DNA of 22,359 nucleotides from Bigelowiella natans CCMP2755 (lineage: Eukaryota > Cercozoa > Chlorarachniophyceae), in contig ADNK01000360.1 in assembly GCA_000320545.1 (NCBI GenBank), forward strand, positions 1-22,359, written 5' to 3'. The notes below the pieces were generated by a model that was not told the DNA's origin, made no database searches, and worked only from the letters and a program-made list of their open reading frames with translations. A program made the position numbers and the translations under genes. The first letter of the stretch is position 1, and each line of letters starts with the position of its first letter. Positions 9,870-22,359 of this stretch are shown in pieces.

Positions 9870-11649
9870 ATAGGGAGTAATGGAAGAATGGGATGAGAAG
9901 AAAGAAGCTGCTGCCCTGATTACTGCACCGTTGAGCAGTAACAGTAGTAGTCCGCAGCTGCACAAGGAAAGCGATAAGGAGGAAGGAGAGACGCTCCGTT
10001 GTTGGCATCGTTGTAGCCGTTTTTACAATTTTTTTAACGTATCTTCCACTCCTTTCTCATCGTCGCTCCGAAGTTCTCACTCCCTGGCATCTACTGCGAT
10101 TAAAATACTCAAATCCCCTCCTACGACGCCCTAATTTGACCAAGCGGAGAACAGTACATTTACCTTATGTTCTCTTTGCTTTCCACCCGCCCCTCCATCA
10201 CCGACCACATCACCAAGCTTCTTTTCCCCACATCTCGAAGGGCGTCCGTAGCAATGATATATGCACAATATGTGTACACAATACTCCGTTTTGCTGTTAC
10301 TATCACTGATACACCTCACCATGCACACCACAACTACTGTCGGCTCTTCATCGGCTGCACGCCCCTCGTCTCGACGCTTTTATATCCTCCTTCCATTTTG
10401 TAACTTTTGCGAATATCCGCGTTCGGGGTGGGGTGTAACATGGGTGCGACTCCGGTAGAGAATGACCTCTCATGTGATGACTTCTCTGCGTACATATATA
10501 TATATATATATATAATATATATATATGTGCGATTTTTCCTTCGCTGAGAAGATCCACGTGTGACGAGTCACGTCGAGTCTGTCTGTGCTAGCTACTGCTG
10601 AGTGTACGCCTGCTGCTCGATGTAGAGATAGCATAAAAAAAACAAAAGATTTAATTCCATGAAAATGATGTGCATGTGGAGTGCAGTCTAATGAGTCTCA
10701 ATGCAATGCACGCAAAGGCAATTAGTGTCTGTGGAAACTTGTTTAGTTTGCGGCTACACACAGCTCAAGCTATATATTTGAAGCTGTTTGTGGATATAAG
10801 GCGCGCTACAGCGCTAGCCAGCGCACACTACTCATTACGTTGTACTATTTCATGCATGTGATTCAGACTAGCAAACACGTCGCCGCTATTTTGCATAGCT
10901 ACATTAGGATGGCCATTGAAAACATTTCAATTATTACTTCATTGCGTTCGTATAATATTCGTCTCACGTACGTCGCCTGCATGGATCGAAAAGAAAGCAA
11001 CTTCAGCTTTGGCGATCCCCGAGGCCGGTTATGGTCGATCGATCATCACTTGCGTTTTACACCTTGCCATTCACGTTGATCAAAGCGAACAGCGGTCGCC
11101 TATAGTCCCTATACGCCCACGTACAAATATCATGAATGTTTTTTCAAATTTGAGGCTTTAAGTTGCTCAGTGCAATAACGACAAACACACATCATAGCTG
11201 GAGCAAGAATGACACTTTACTATCAACAATATTACTTTCAATTATCGGAGAATTTTGCTGTGTTGCATTCCCTGAAATATCTGTCTTTAAACTTCAAGTT
11301 GATGAGATTCTGCGCGTGAAACATCACAACCCAACATGTTGTGAAGGAAGCTAGAGCTTTATTGTTCATAATGATGATCGATGTCACGTCGGGACTGAAA
11401 AGGTTCCTTCAACTACGCAGATCCGTAAGAATATCGAAGTATGGAAGTCTTATACGATTCCATCATGAGACGATCAATCCGATCCTAGAGAGGATTTTGC
11501 AGCGCTACGTTCACCCGGTCTCTTTGTCGTTTCGTTTTTTCCCATCCATTGCAGCACGCATTCTGGCAGCAAACCTTGCTGGAACTTTAGTTTTTTTTTT
11601 AGTTCGTCGTTTTGCTGGTGCTTTCTCTTCCTTTGTGGCCTGGAAAAAT
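9870..11649. other. Convergent intergenic region, about 1.8 kb
   Basis: This lies between the 3' ends of the glycoprotein gene (plus) and the histone deacetylase gene (minus). It has an AT microsatellite at 10492-10526. On the minus strand an AATAAA (plus TTTATT at 11358-11363) lies about 290 bases past the deacetylase stop and could be its polyadenylation signal. The open frames are short and lack coding character. Confidence 0.5.
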
Positions 11650-13163
11650 TCATGGTATAAATTTCTGGAAGATGCACTTATGGTCATTTAATACTTCTCT
11701 CTTTGGAGGCAATTTCAGACATCCCCAGTATTTCTTCTGGATTTCGATGACGTTAATCAATTCGGTCTCAAATGCGTCTATTCTCTCCTTTCGTAATTGC
11801 TCTTCTTTCTTCGGTTTTGCCAGAAAAGAGGAATTGTCATCGTCACTCTTCAATGGAGGCAATTTGTCCCCAAGTAGAGAAGAAATGCAATGCTTGACGC
11901 TCTCAGATAATGCACGCAAATTGTACCCCCCTTCAAGGGCCATTACAAGTTTTCCTTCATTTAAGGACATCAATTTGCGAGTGAAATGTCCAAACGCATG
12001 TGGAGGCACTAGCATCCCTCCAACGTGGTCACCCTGGAATGTATGCCATTTTTCAGTGCGGAAGAAATACCGTCAATATCTGTAGGTTGTTGTTACCAGC
12101 ACGCAGTCGAATCCGGCAGATACGAATATGACGTCCGCAGCAAATTCTCTCGCTACAGGCAGTACCACGAAATCAAAGTATCTGACCCAAAAAGCCCGTG
12201 ATCAAACAAAAGATGAAAGTAATTATGATGCAATGATTTTACCTCTCGTAATCGATGGCGTCCAATTTGGGGCAAGGAAGTGGCATGTTGATAGTAAATC
12301 CTTTTCCATCGCCGCTCCCAACCTCAGAGGGTTTTCCCGTGTATGGGTAGAATTTCCCTTTCTGATGGCGATGGATTGACATGTACAGGACGCTATCGTC
12401 TGCCTCAAACGCCTCCTGAAAAAAGGTGATTAAGATCCGTCTTTCGTCAGTTTGCCATGAGTAGGTCGTCTTCTTCGAACCTGTATTCCATTGCCGTGAT
12501 GGACATCCCAGTCGAGGATGAGTATTTTCTTAACCCGGTCGGGGTATTTCCGCAACAAATGTCTGGCTGCAATGGCTACGTTGTTCAGCAAGCAATATCC
12601 CATGCACTTGTTGGGTTCTGCGTGGTGACCGGGAGGTCGCACCACGGCAAATGCATTTTGGGACTTTCCTTCCACGACCAGTCTAGCTGCCGTGCACACT
12701 CCGCCTGCAGCTGCTAGTGTAGCTTTTTGGGAGCCCGACGAAACATAGAGATCACCCTCTTTCCATATGACCTATAAACGCAACACAACATCCTAAATCC
12801 GTCCAGGCAACTGTCACTCGGCAAAGGCGCGACCTTTTTTTCCTGCTTTGCTTCAGCACACAGGGACCAAAGCGTCGATAAGTGCTTGTCTGTATGTACT
12901 GCGGCTACACTTGGGTCGTTTGGCGACAAAGGCACTCCCTGAGTATGGGCGCATCTTTCAGAATACCCCTCACTTTCAAGATGCTTCAAAATCGCGTCCA
13001 GGCGGCCAGGGTGCTCAGCGATAGTCTTATCCGGCTAAGTAGTCACACGTTATTACATTCTTTGACACAGGCAAATACCCCCTACCTTGTGATCATGGCA
13101 GCATTGATGATACACGAGGGTGGTCCTCTGTTTTTCTTGGTTCTTGGATTGGTCGACACTCAT
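11650..13163 (-). CDS. Histone deacetylase, class II-like, 6 exons, 403 residues
   Basis: Exons: 13163-13086, 13034-12834, 12771-12481, 12415-12243, 12181-12097 and 12033-11650. All phases agree; the total is 1212 nt. The arginase/deacetylase fold is complete: EHPGRL near the N-terminus, catalytic His pair in RPPGHHAEP (H142, H143), zinc ligands D182 and H184 in [10 protein letters not shown]273 in SAGFD, and transition-state tyrosine Y313 in LEGGYNL. All active-site residues are present, so an active zinc-dependent lysine deacetylase is expected. The motif style ([26 protein letters not shown]) matches class II rather than class I. The presence of Tyr, not His, at 313 argues against the low-activity class IIa type. 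About 90 residues after the fold form a charged C-terminal extension. Exon 2 could instead start at 13025, which would remove three residues. The gene is divergent from the LPMO-like gene. Confidence 0.93.
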
Positions 13164-13335
13164 TGTAGCCTGTTCCCCATCAAATACGATCACTTTTAAC
13201 AGCCGTTCGTTAAGTTCATTGGTTTCATGCACTCGTAGAGAACAAGTCGTCTGGTCGACTGCTACCCACCTAGATTTGTGTTCTGTCTTGCGACAATAGT
13301 ACGGGCGCTTCCCGTTCCTCCAGCGCTACTTACAG

Positions 13336-13368
<33 letters not shown>

Positions 13369-13703
13369 GGGGAGGGGTGGGTGGGGAGGTGTTGTGTGCA
13401 GTTACACAAAATTTGAAAGTGTTTATCTACGAGCGGAGATCGAGATCCAGAAGAACAAGCATTCTCCTTGAAATGCATGCAGCAGAGAAGAAGTTACTAT
13501 AGAAGTTTCTGCGTCACGTCATCAGGCGAAATGCCCACGAAACCAGCGGGAGACATCCGTGAAAACGACGAAAACGGCATGTGTTTTTTTCGGAATCGGG
13601 CGCTTTTCACTTTTCACGTGATTTGGGCGAAATTACTGGAAAAAAACCGTAACCGAAACCCCTAATACCACCACATCACCATATCCATCCCCAACAAACC
13701 ATC
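13164..13703. promoter_or_regulatory. Divergent intergenic region between deacetylase and LPMO-like genes
   Basis: There are 540 bases between the two start codons, including a TG microsatellite (13337-13366) and G-rich sequence after it. It presumably holds both promoters. Directly before the LPMO-like ATG lies a CCA/ACC-rich leader (13668-13703). No specific binding site is claimed. Confidence 0.4.
13337..13366. repeat. TG microsatellite
   Basis: About fifteen TG units between the divergent start codons. Confidence 0.95.
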
Positions 13704-14940
13704 ATGATGGAACCCTCCGCGCTCCCCCTCCTCCTCCTCTCGGCTCTTCCAACGATCTCCGGCCACGGCCATCTCACCCTGCCTGCCTCAACTCGACATG
13801 GTGGCTCGATGGAGAAGGGTGGCGACTGCACAAACGGGGCGTGCTACTGGTTCTCTAACAACGTCGAGATCCCAGGGGCTCCGACCCTCCCTCACTCCGC
13901 ACGCTCCGTGCAACTTAACGTGACGGGCGGCGAGCGCGATGTGTACAAAACCAGTCCCTGGCGTGCACCAGGTACTGCTCCAGTCTATGGCTCGGGCTGC
14001 GGGAGTGCCGGCGGCGGACCTGTCGCATACCTGAACGGCGGGTGGGCCCCCAAAGGCCAGGGGGTTAAGCAAGGAGACGACGGCCTGGAGCTTCCTGCAC
14101 ATGGAGATCCCGCTGTATGGCCTCGTGGTTCGGAACAGGAAGTTGGCTGGGCAATTTCTGCGAATCACGGAGGCGGATACTCCTATCGTCTGTGCCCTTC
14201 CGATGGGAATGTCACCGAGGAGTGCTTCCAACGGACTCAGCTCAAGTTTGCCGGAGAAACTTCCTGGATTGCGTTCCCCAACGGAACACGATTTGCCTTC
14301 CCGATCACCAAAGTCACCAATGGTACATTTCCAATCGGGAGTGAGTGGGCGAGGGACCCCATCCCTGGGTGCTACATGTGCGACGCGTACACGACATGCG
14401 GTGCTCCAATGACACCGGTAGGTTGAGGCAAACTTAAATCGAAAGCGTGAAGGGAGAAAATCATAACTCAGTGCCGAGAACTAGCGAACTATCATTTTTA
14501 TGGAGGTCTTCCTTCAGCATTGTCCCATGCTCACCATTTCCCCGAAACTTGAATTTCCAGACAGTTTCTCGAAATATTATCTCCTTGACAGTGCAACGGT
14601 CCTCGCCTCTTTCTTTCACACAGGTTCCGGGATTTATGCCCACTAAATGGAACGATCAGGTTGACTGCTACGCTGCATGTGATGGCACATCGGTACCCAA
14701 GACCACCGGCGGCGCATGTCCTGAAGGCACTCCGCAGTTCCCGCCTCCTGCACCCGAGTTTTCCGGGTTTGGCAAGAGCGTTTGGGAGTGGAGCGTTATC
14801 GACAAGGTGGTGGTACCCAAGGATCTGAAGCCAGGGGCGTATTTGTTGTCTTGGCGCTGGGACTGCGAGGAAAGTACCCAGGTCATACATACCCAATACT
14901 GCATGTGGCTGCTTTTGCACGTGGATCTTTTTTTCACGCG

Positions 14941-14977
<37 letters not shown>

Positions 14978-15097
14978 TTATCATGCTTGTTCGCTCATCA
15001 TTTTGCGACAACCCAGCGCATTAGATCTAGCCAGCTGTGCTTACTATCCATCTATATGCAGGTTTGGCAAAACTGTGCGGACATTGTCATTCAATGA
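13704..15097 (+). CDS. Secreted LPMO-like copper oxygenase (chitin-binding type-4-like), 3 exons, 335 residues
   Basis: Exons: 13704-14417, 14624-14881 and 15062-15097, all phase 0, total 1008 nt. A signal peptide (LPLLLLSALPTISG) ends so that the mature protein would begin with H21 in HGHLTLPAS. An N-terminal histidine is the defining copper ligand of lytic polysaccharide monooxygenases. The second histidine of the brace is probably H155 in ANHGGGYSYRLCP. The C-terminus (QVWQNCADIVI) matches the closing strand of such folds. Many cysteines and NGT/NVT sequons support secretion. The expected role is oxidative cleavage of a polysaccharide; the substrate (chitin, cellulose or a wall glycan) cannot be read from sequence. 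I could not place it in a numbered AA family. The last exon has only 12 codons, and a GT microsatellite sits in the intron before it. Confidence 0.85.
14943..14975. repeat. GT microsatellite in LPMO-like intron 2
   Basis: About sixteen GT units, 60 bases inside the second intron. Confidence 0.95.
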
Positions 15098-15552
15098 CGG
15101 CTGCGTATCGACTTTTTTTGCATGCCACGTCTAGGTATGATGGTGTACAATTTTCACTCATTTTCGATTCTCCCTGCGTTTACAAACTTTCCTGTATCTC
15201 TCAACTTTCACCAGCTTCGATTCAATACACTGCACCACGAGGGTAACGAGGGATGTCATGTAGCGTTGCATGCGTCTTTTGTTGCACGGTCCTTGCTCTT
15301 GCCTGGCGCTTTGGCGGAAATATATGATGACCACGCTCGCTATACTCTACTTCTTATTGAACGCGGCACGCCTGGCGATACACCATATAATTTATGATCA
15401 TTTGGATGTGCGGCCTCGTCTACGTAAAAAGTAGCAGCATATATCTGTATACTGCAAACTGGCACTGGCCGGGCGCGCTGAGCAATATCACTTATCATAT
15501 AGCACACTTTGTCAAAAACAGCTCGTAACATATCCGTGCGTGTAGTATCACA

Positions 15553-15590
<38 letters not shown>

Positions 15591-15722
15591 ATATTCTTCA
15601 CAATCCAGCTCGCGTAATTGCAATTGCGACTTGCTTGCTTATTACACTGGACATGAGCAGTCAATGTAGCACTTTCCTTCTCGCAATATCTATGTATACC
15701 GCAGTGCATCCTACTATTGCTG
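15098..15722. other. Convergent intergenic region between LPMO-like and TGS1 genes
   Basis: About 625 bases between two stop codons, with a CA microsatellite (15555-15587). No gene was found. No canonical AATAAA was noted close to either stop. Confidence 0.5.
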
Positions 15723-19062
<3,340 letters not shown>

Positions 19063-19457
19063 CTGATAAATTAAGAAGAAATCCATGCTGCGACTGAATC
19101 TAGGAGTTTCTTGTCGCACATGCGATATTACAGAGGATTTTATATTCCGACTTGATTGATCTTCTGATTTAGGCAACAAACCGCAATCGATCTCAAGGCT
19201 GCGACAACATGCACCCAAAAGCTGCCTCAAAACTCAGTAGGAGCTTTCTGGAATCCCTTTGAGCACATATTTCCCATTCCTGGAACGGTCGGAGGTGAGT
19301 AGTGGGGCATGTTTTATTGATGCCGTACATAGGCTCGGCAGTCGCGCTCCAGAAATCGTTTTCAGAACCGATCCAAAACCGCGACAATGATGGTGGCCAC
19401 GCTTCCTGCGACTTTCCACCATGATCGGAATGAAGCAGCGTATGGAGGTGAGGTGAA
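19063..19457. promoter_or_regulatory. Compact head-to-head interval between TGS1 and the Tudor/zinc-finger gene
   Basis: About 395 bases separate the first traced TGS1 exon from the ATG of the plus-strand gene. The first TGS1 exon must also lie here or just beyond. Plus-strand fragments at 19173-19293 and near 19370-19447 look exon-like, with strong GTGAGT/GTGAGG donors, but their phases do not join to the downstream gene. They may be non-coding 5' exons. A shared bidirectional promoter is likely by inference. Confidence 0.4.
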
Positions 19458-21197
19458 ATGGAGACTGAAGACGGTGGTTTTCTGATTGGGAAGAAAATAA
19501 GCTCATACTGGCCACGAATACCTCATAAAAAATGGTATTTTGAGACGATAATGAATTACGACGAACTACTGGGTAGGTCATTCGAGCTCAGAGTGTGTGA
19601 ACAGAAGGGGATCGGGAGGGAGGGATATCAAAGGGAATAGAAAGAGGATAAGGCGGAATGGAAAGTGTGAGTTCTGTTGAACCCTTCCAAATAGGTAAAC
19701 AAGGATGGTAGACTCAACGTTCAGCATCTTCGGTCAAAGTGGCTGGCATTTAAGCAGAAAAGAAGCGGCAAAAATCATTGACGGCGGTGAATCTAAGCAG
19801 CAGGATTACAAGCCTAAAGCTGCAAGTACGAATCGCCTTTTCACAATTGTGCGGTTTCAAAATCGTGTCCTCATTTTATATTTTTGTGAAGCATTTCAAC
19901 GAAGAATAAAAAACCTCTGAACACTCTCCCTCTTCATCTTAGAAATGGCAATCACTTCGATTCTAAGTCGTTTGATATTTTATCCATAGAGCGTGATTGG
20001 AATGAGAATTGGCAATGCAGGGAATGCGAGCACATGTGCGTGGCGCGCTTCCTGGCTTGCAATAAGTGCTTTAAAGGCCGCAGGCCTCGCAGCCTAGACC
20101 ACGCACGTCCAGAGTACACTTATGACGAGACGAGAAACCCTGGTTTTCTCGTGGGAAAAGCTCTCAGGATCTATGAACCTTTGACAAATAAATGGCGAAA
20201 TGCAGAATGCCGGAATTTCAACGAGCTCGAAGGCCTTCATCTTCTAGTATTCGCTGCTGATTCAAAGCTTGATCAGGATGCGTTTATCTACCCTCCAAAG
20301 GCTAATTCCAAGAGTAGCGGGAAAAAGTAAGTTTCAAAAACACCCTTCCTTCGCTTTTTCGATGCCTGCAGCTTGCATGTCAACAAGGACTTGTGTGTGG
20401 TACAGGTGGCTAAGGCTGAAGCAGCGAATCTTCACCGTTTCTCAGCTTGCTAGGTTGCACGAAGAAAGCGACAAGAAAACGTCCAAGAAGTATGTCTGCA
20501 ACTACCCAGGTAGTGCTTTAAATCATCCCGTTTCCTCCTTCGTCCGTGATGACATGTCTCTCCATCGGCGCTGCAGATTACAACTGGTGGAAGAAATGGG
20601 ATTGCGATAAGTGCGGGTGTGGCGTTGAGGCCTTGTATCTCCGGTGTAAGAAGTGTTTCAAGGGCCTCAGACCAAGGAGCTTCGATCCAAGTGAAATCTT
20701 GGTAAGCAAGTAGCAGCTACGATGTGGGCAAAAGGGAAGAGATAACAGGAGGCGAAAGTGCCAACTATTGTCACTTTCTCATTTTGCAATAATGAACAAC
20801 TCGTTAGTTCCGTTCTGGGGTTGAGATTGTAAACTTAAACTCGATTCTAGACCCTCTCCGGCTGACCATCAGGTGGAGCGATCAGTTGATTTCCCTTGCT
20901 GTTCTCACTCTCATGCCTGTCTCACCCCCCAACAAATGGTGATAACGTGCACAGCTGCAAAGATCTGCTTCAGGGAAAAGGGGTGACGGCTGAAACTTTG
21001 TGCAAGGCAAAAAGCACGGATGAGTTGGGAAAACTGCTATCGGTTTGTTAAGCTAACCGCAACGCACCGCTCATGGCTGATCACATGCTGATGCGTGTGT
21101 GTTGAAACACCAGGAGGTCAACGTGAAGCCGGGCCACATTGCAAAGATGAAGATGTTTCTCTTTCCTGATGACTCAACGGCGACGAAAGCCACCTAA
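19458..21197 (+). CDS. Tandem Tudor-like / RanBP2-like zinc finger protein with SAM-like C-terminus
   Basis: Exons: 19458-19576, 19704-19825, 19990-20326, 20406-20509, 20577-20701, 20955-21042 and 21114-21197. Domain order: Tudor-like 1 (residues ~6-45, GGFLIGKK...W...NYDELLG), zinc finger 1 (C90, C93, C104, C107), Tudor-like 2 (~132-180, GFLVGKALRIYEP...NFNELEG), zinc finger 2 (C237, C240, C251, C254), then a SAM-like helix bundle (DELGKLL...VNVKPGHIAKMK). Both fingers are CX2CX10CX2C with a Trp just before and a CFKGxRPRS block after, resembling RanBP2 fingers but without the usual central Asn. Tudor-like folds bind methylated lysine or arginine; RanBP2 fingers bind RNA or ubiquitin; SAM domains self-associate. 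A methyl-mark reader in chromatin or RNP assembly is inferred. The junction after 20701 (phase 0) does not match 20955 (phase 2), so a small exon is missing or a base is wrong. The acceptor at 19703 is weak. Confidence 0.65.
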
Positions 21198-21750
21198 CAG
21201 CCACACTTTGGCTCTTTGGAGATATGTATGGATCGACGACGCCGCAATCAAGATCTTTTGCTTCGGTCTCTTCTCGATCGCATGCGCGGCATCTAGGCAT
21301 GCATGCTGTGATGTGTGCATCGTATTGCAGCAGCAGGGGCGTTATAATAAAATAGCCAGCAACGACTTGTGGCTGCTGCTAACAGCAGCAATCTCATTCA
21401 CGATATAGCATCATGCTCTTCAGTAATCTATTGCTTGGTATACCACTGCATTTATTTTTGATAACTTGCGCATATAGTTCTAGAGTTGATCATCTCGATT
21501 TACAACATGAAGAGGCCAAACACATCTACCGTACTTCAAAGCTTATAATGTTGCCACAGCCAGCAACTTTGACCATACCGCCCGTGTGCGCACGTCACAG
21601 CAGTCAGCGAGCGATGCGCATTGCGTCTCCACATAAATTAGCCGTATTTGTAGATGCGGGCCTGAGATCAATTACACAGCATAGACAGACAACACAAGAT
21701 CATCATTTACTGTAGCACCACTTTCACGGGCTTTAATAAGGTGTTAGTCG
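21198..21750. other. Convergent intergenic region between Tudor and PRMT genes
   Basis: About 550 bases between two stop codons. It holds the plus-strand AATAAA at 21346 and a minus-strand AATAAA (plus TTTATT near 21450) that could serve the PRMT gene. No gene was found. Confidence 0.5.
21346..21351 (+). terminator. Probable polyadenylation signal of the Tudor/zinc-finger gene
   Basis: AATAAA about 150 bases past the stop at 21197, on the coding strand. The convergent PRMT gene ends 400 bases further on. Confidence 0.45.
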
Positions 21751-22194
21751 CTATAACACAACCAGCTCCAGGTCTGCAGTCTTGCCTGTGAAACTTGTCT
21801 TCAGGTCTATCACAGTTTGCTCCCCTTTCTTCCCAGCGATGTGCATCTTGATCTTGCCGGTTATTTTCTGCCCAAAATGAAATGGCCACGTTCAGAAATA
21901 CGTACACATGCACGAACGCACGGCACACACACACACACACACACGCGCGCGCGCGCGTGCATAAAACTGTTGTATTTCTGTTCTCTGTGTCGCACCCTTA
22001 CTACTCTACTACACCGACGACGACTATGACCACTACCTCTCCTTTGTTGAGGGGTATGGGTTCATCGAGGTACAGCACCGACTGCTTCCAGTGTGTGTAA
22101 TGCTGCCGAGGGCCCGTGGAGAAGGTTATGTCCTTGTGCGACTTGGAGAACGACACATCGAAGTACAGCACTAGCGCGTGGCAGAAATCCCGTA
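21751..22194 (-). CDS. Protein arginine N-methyltransferase, last two exons (partial)
   Basis: Exons 22194-22037 and 21867-21751 join in phase 0 and encode the last ~90 residues of a class I PRMT. These enzymes transfer methyl groups from SAM to arginine side chains of histones, Sm proteins and RNA-binding proteins. The diagnostic THW loop is present as YTHWKQSVLYLDEP, preceded by FCHALVLYFDVSF and FSTGP, which are typical of the C-terminal beta-barrel. The chain ends ADLELVVL. The SAM-binding Rossmann half and the double-E loop lie beyond the right edge, so the subtype (PRMT1-like or other) is undecided. The upstream intron contains C-runs on the coding strand (22222-22236 and further right). 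The gene is convergent with the Tudor/zinc-finger gene. Confidence 0.88.
21924..21960. repeat. CA/CG microsatellite in the last PRMT intron
   Basis: A CA run passes into a CG run between exons 22037 and 21867. Alternating purine-pyrimidine sequence of this kind can adopt Z-DNA. Confidence 0.9.
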
Positions 22195-22221
22195 CTGCAT
22201 GTGAGAGAGTGAGGGGTTGGA

Positions 22222-22359
22222 GGGGGGGGGGGGGGGTTATTCACATTGTTGTTACCATCATTCTGTGCTCGCCCATCTGCTTGTCTCACAGAAACCGCAG
22301 TATTTTGTTATGTTTATTATTCAAAAAGAGGGGGGGGGGCTAAGGGGGGGGGGGGCCCC
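22222..22359. repeat. Three G-homopolymers at the right edge
   Basis: G15 at 22222-22236, G10 at 22330-22339 and G12 at 22344-22355, all within the PRMT intron (C-runs on its coding strand). The window ends in CCCC directly after the last run, which may mark an assembly limit. Confidence 0.85.

Noticed and set aside
11341-11691. A 116-codon plus-strand frame overlapping the deacetylase 3' end
   Set aside because: It runs antisense to the last deacetylase codons and its 3' flank, with no domain.
19173-19447. Plus-strand exons before the Tudor gene (segments such as NPFEHIFPIPGTVGG)
   Set aside because: The frames look coding-like and have strong donors, but their phases do not join to 19458 or 19704, and an in-frame stop precedes the ATG at 19458.

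Overview
This is a piece of a eukaryotic nuclear genome. Nearly every gene is split by short GT-AG introns (about 50 to 300 nt), microsatellites are dense, and a gag-like retroelement lies at the left edge. A small-genome protist or alga fits best. The secreted copper-oxygenase gene leans towards a stramenopile-type lineage, but I could not confirm the lineage from sequence alone.

Exon chains were built by hand. I required GT-AG borders, matching codon phase and open reading frames.

Layout, left to right: (1) 1-1305, minus strand, gag-like ORF of an LTR retrotransposon that runs off the left edge, followed by a hairpin-rich, probable LTR segment. (2) About 2-4.7 kb, mostly non-coding, with a TG microsatellite and a MITE-like inverted-repeat element at 3925-4301. 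(3) 4686-5991, minus, a six-exon, 276-residue membrane protein of unknown family. (4) 6783-9869, plus, a twelve-exon, 353-residue secreted glycoprotein of unknown family. (5) 11650-13163, minus, a complete class II-like histone deacetylase. (6) 13704-15097, plus, a complete secreted LPMO-like copper enzyme. (7) 15723-19062, minus, a trimethylguanosine synthase (TGS1) with an apparent one-base frameshift in its methyltransferase fold. (8) 19458-21197, plus, a protein with two Tudor-like domains alternating with two RanBP2-like zinc fingers and a SAM-like C-terminus. (9) 21751-22194, minus, the last two exons of a protein arginine methyltransferase that continues past the right edge.

The right-hand third is functionally suggestive. 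TGS1 (snRNA/snoRNA cap hypermethylation) sits head-to-head with a Tudor-type reader gene, which is convergent with a PRMT (arginine methylation writer). In animals these three activities meet in snRNP biogenesis through SMN. Whether the linkage means anything here is inference. The histone deacetylase adds a fourth chromatin or RNA regulatory gene.
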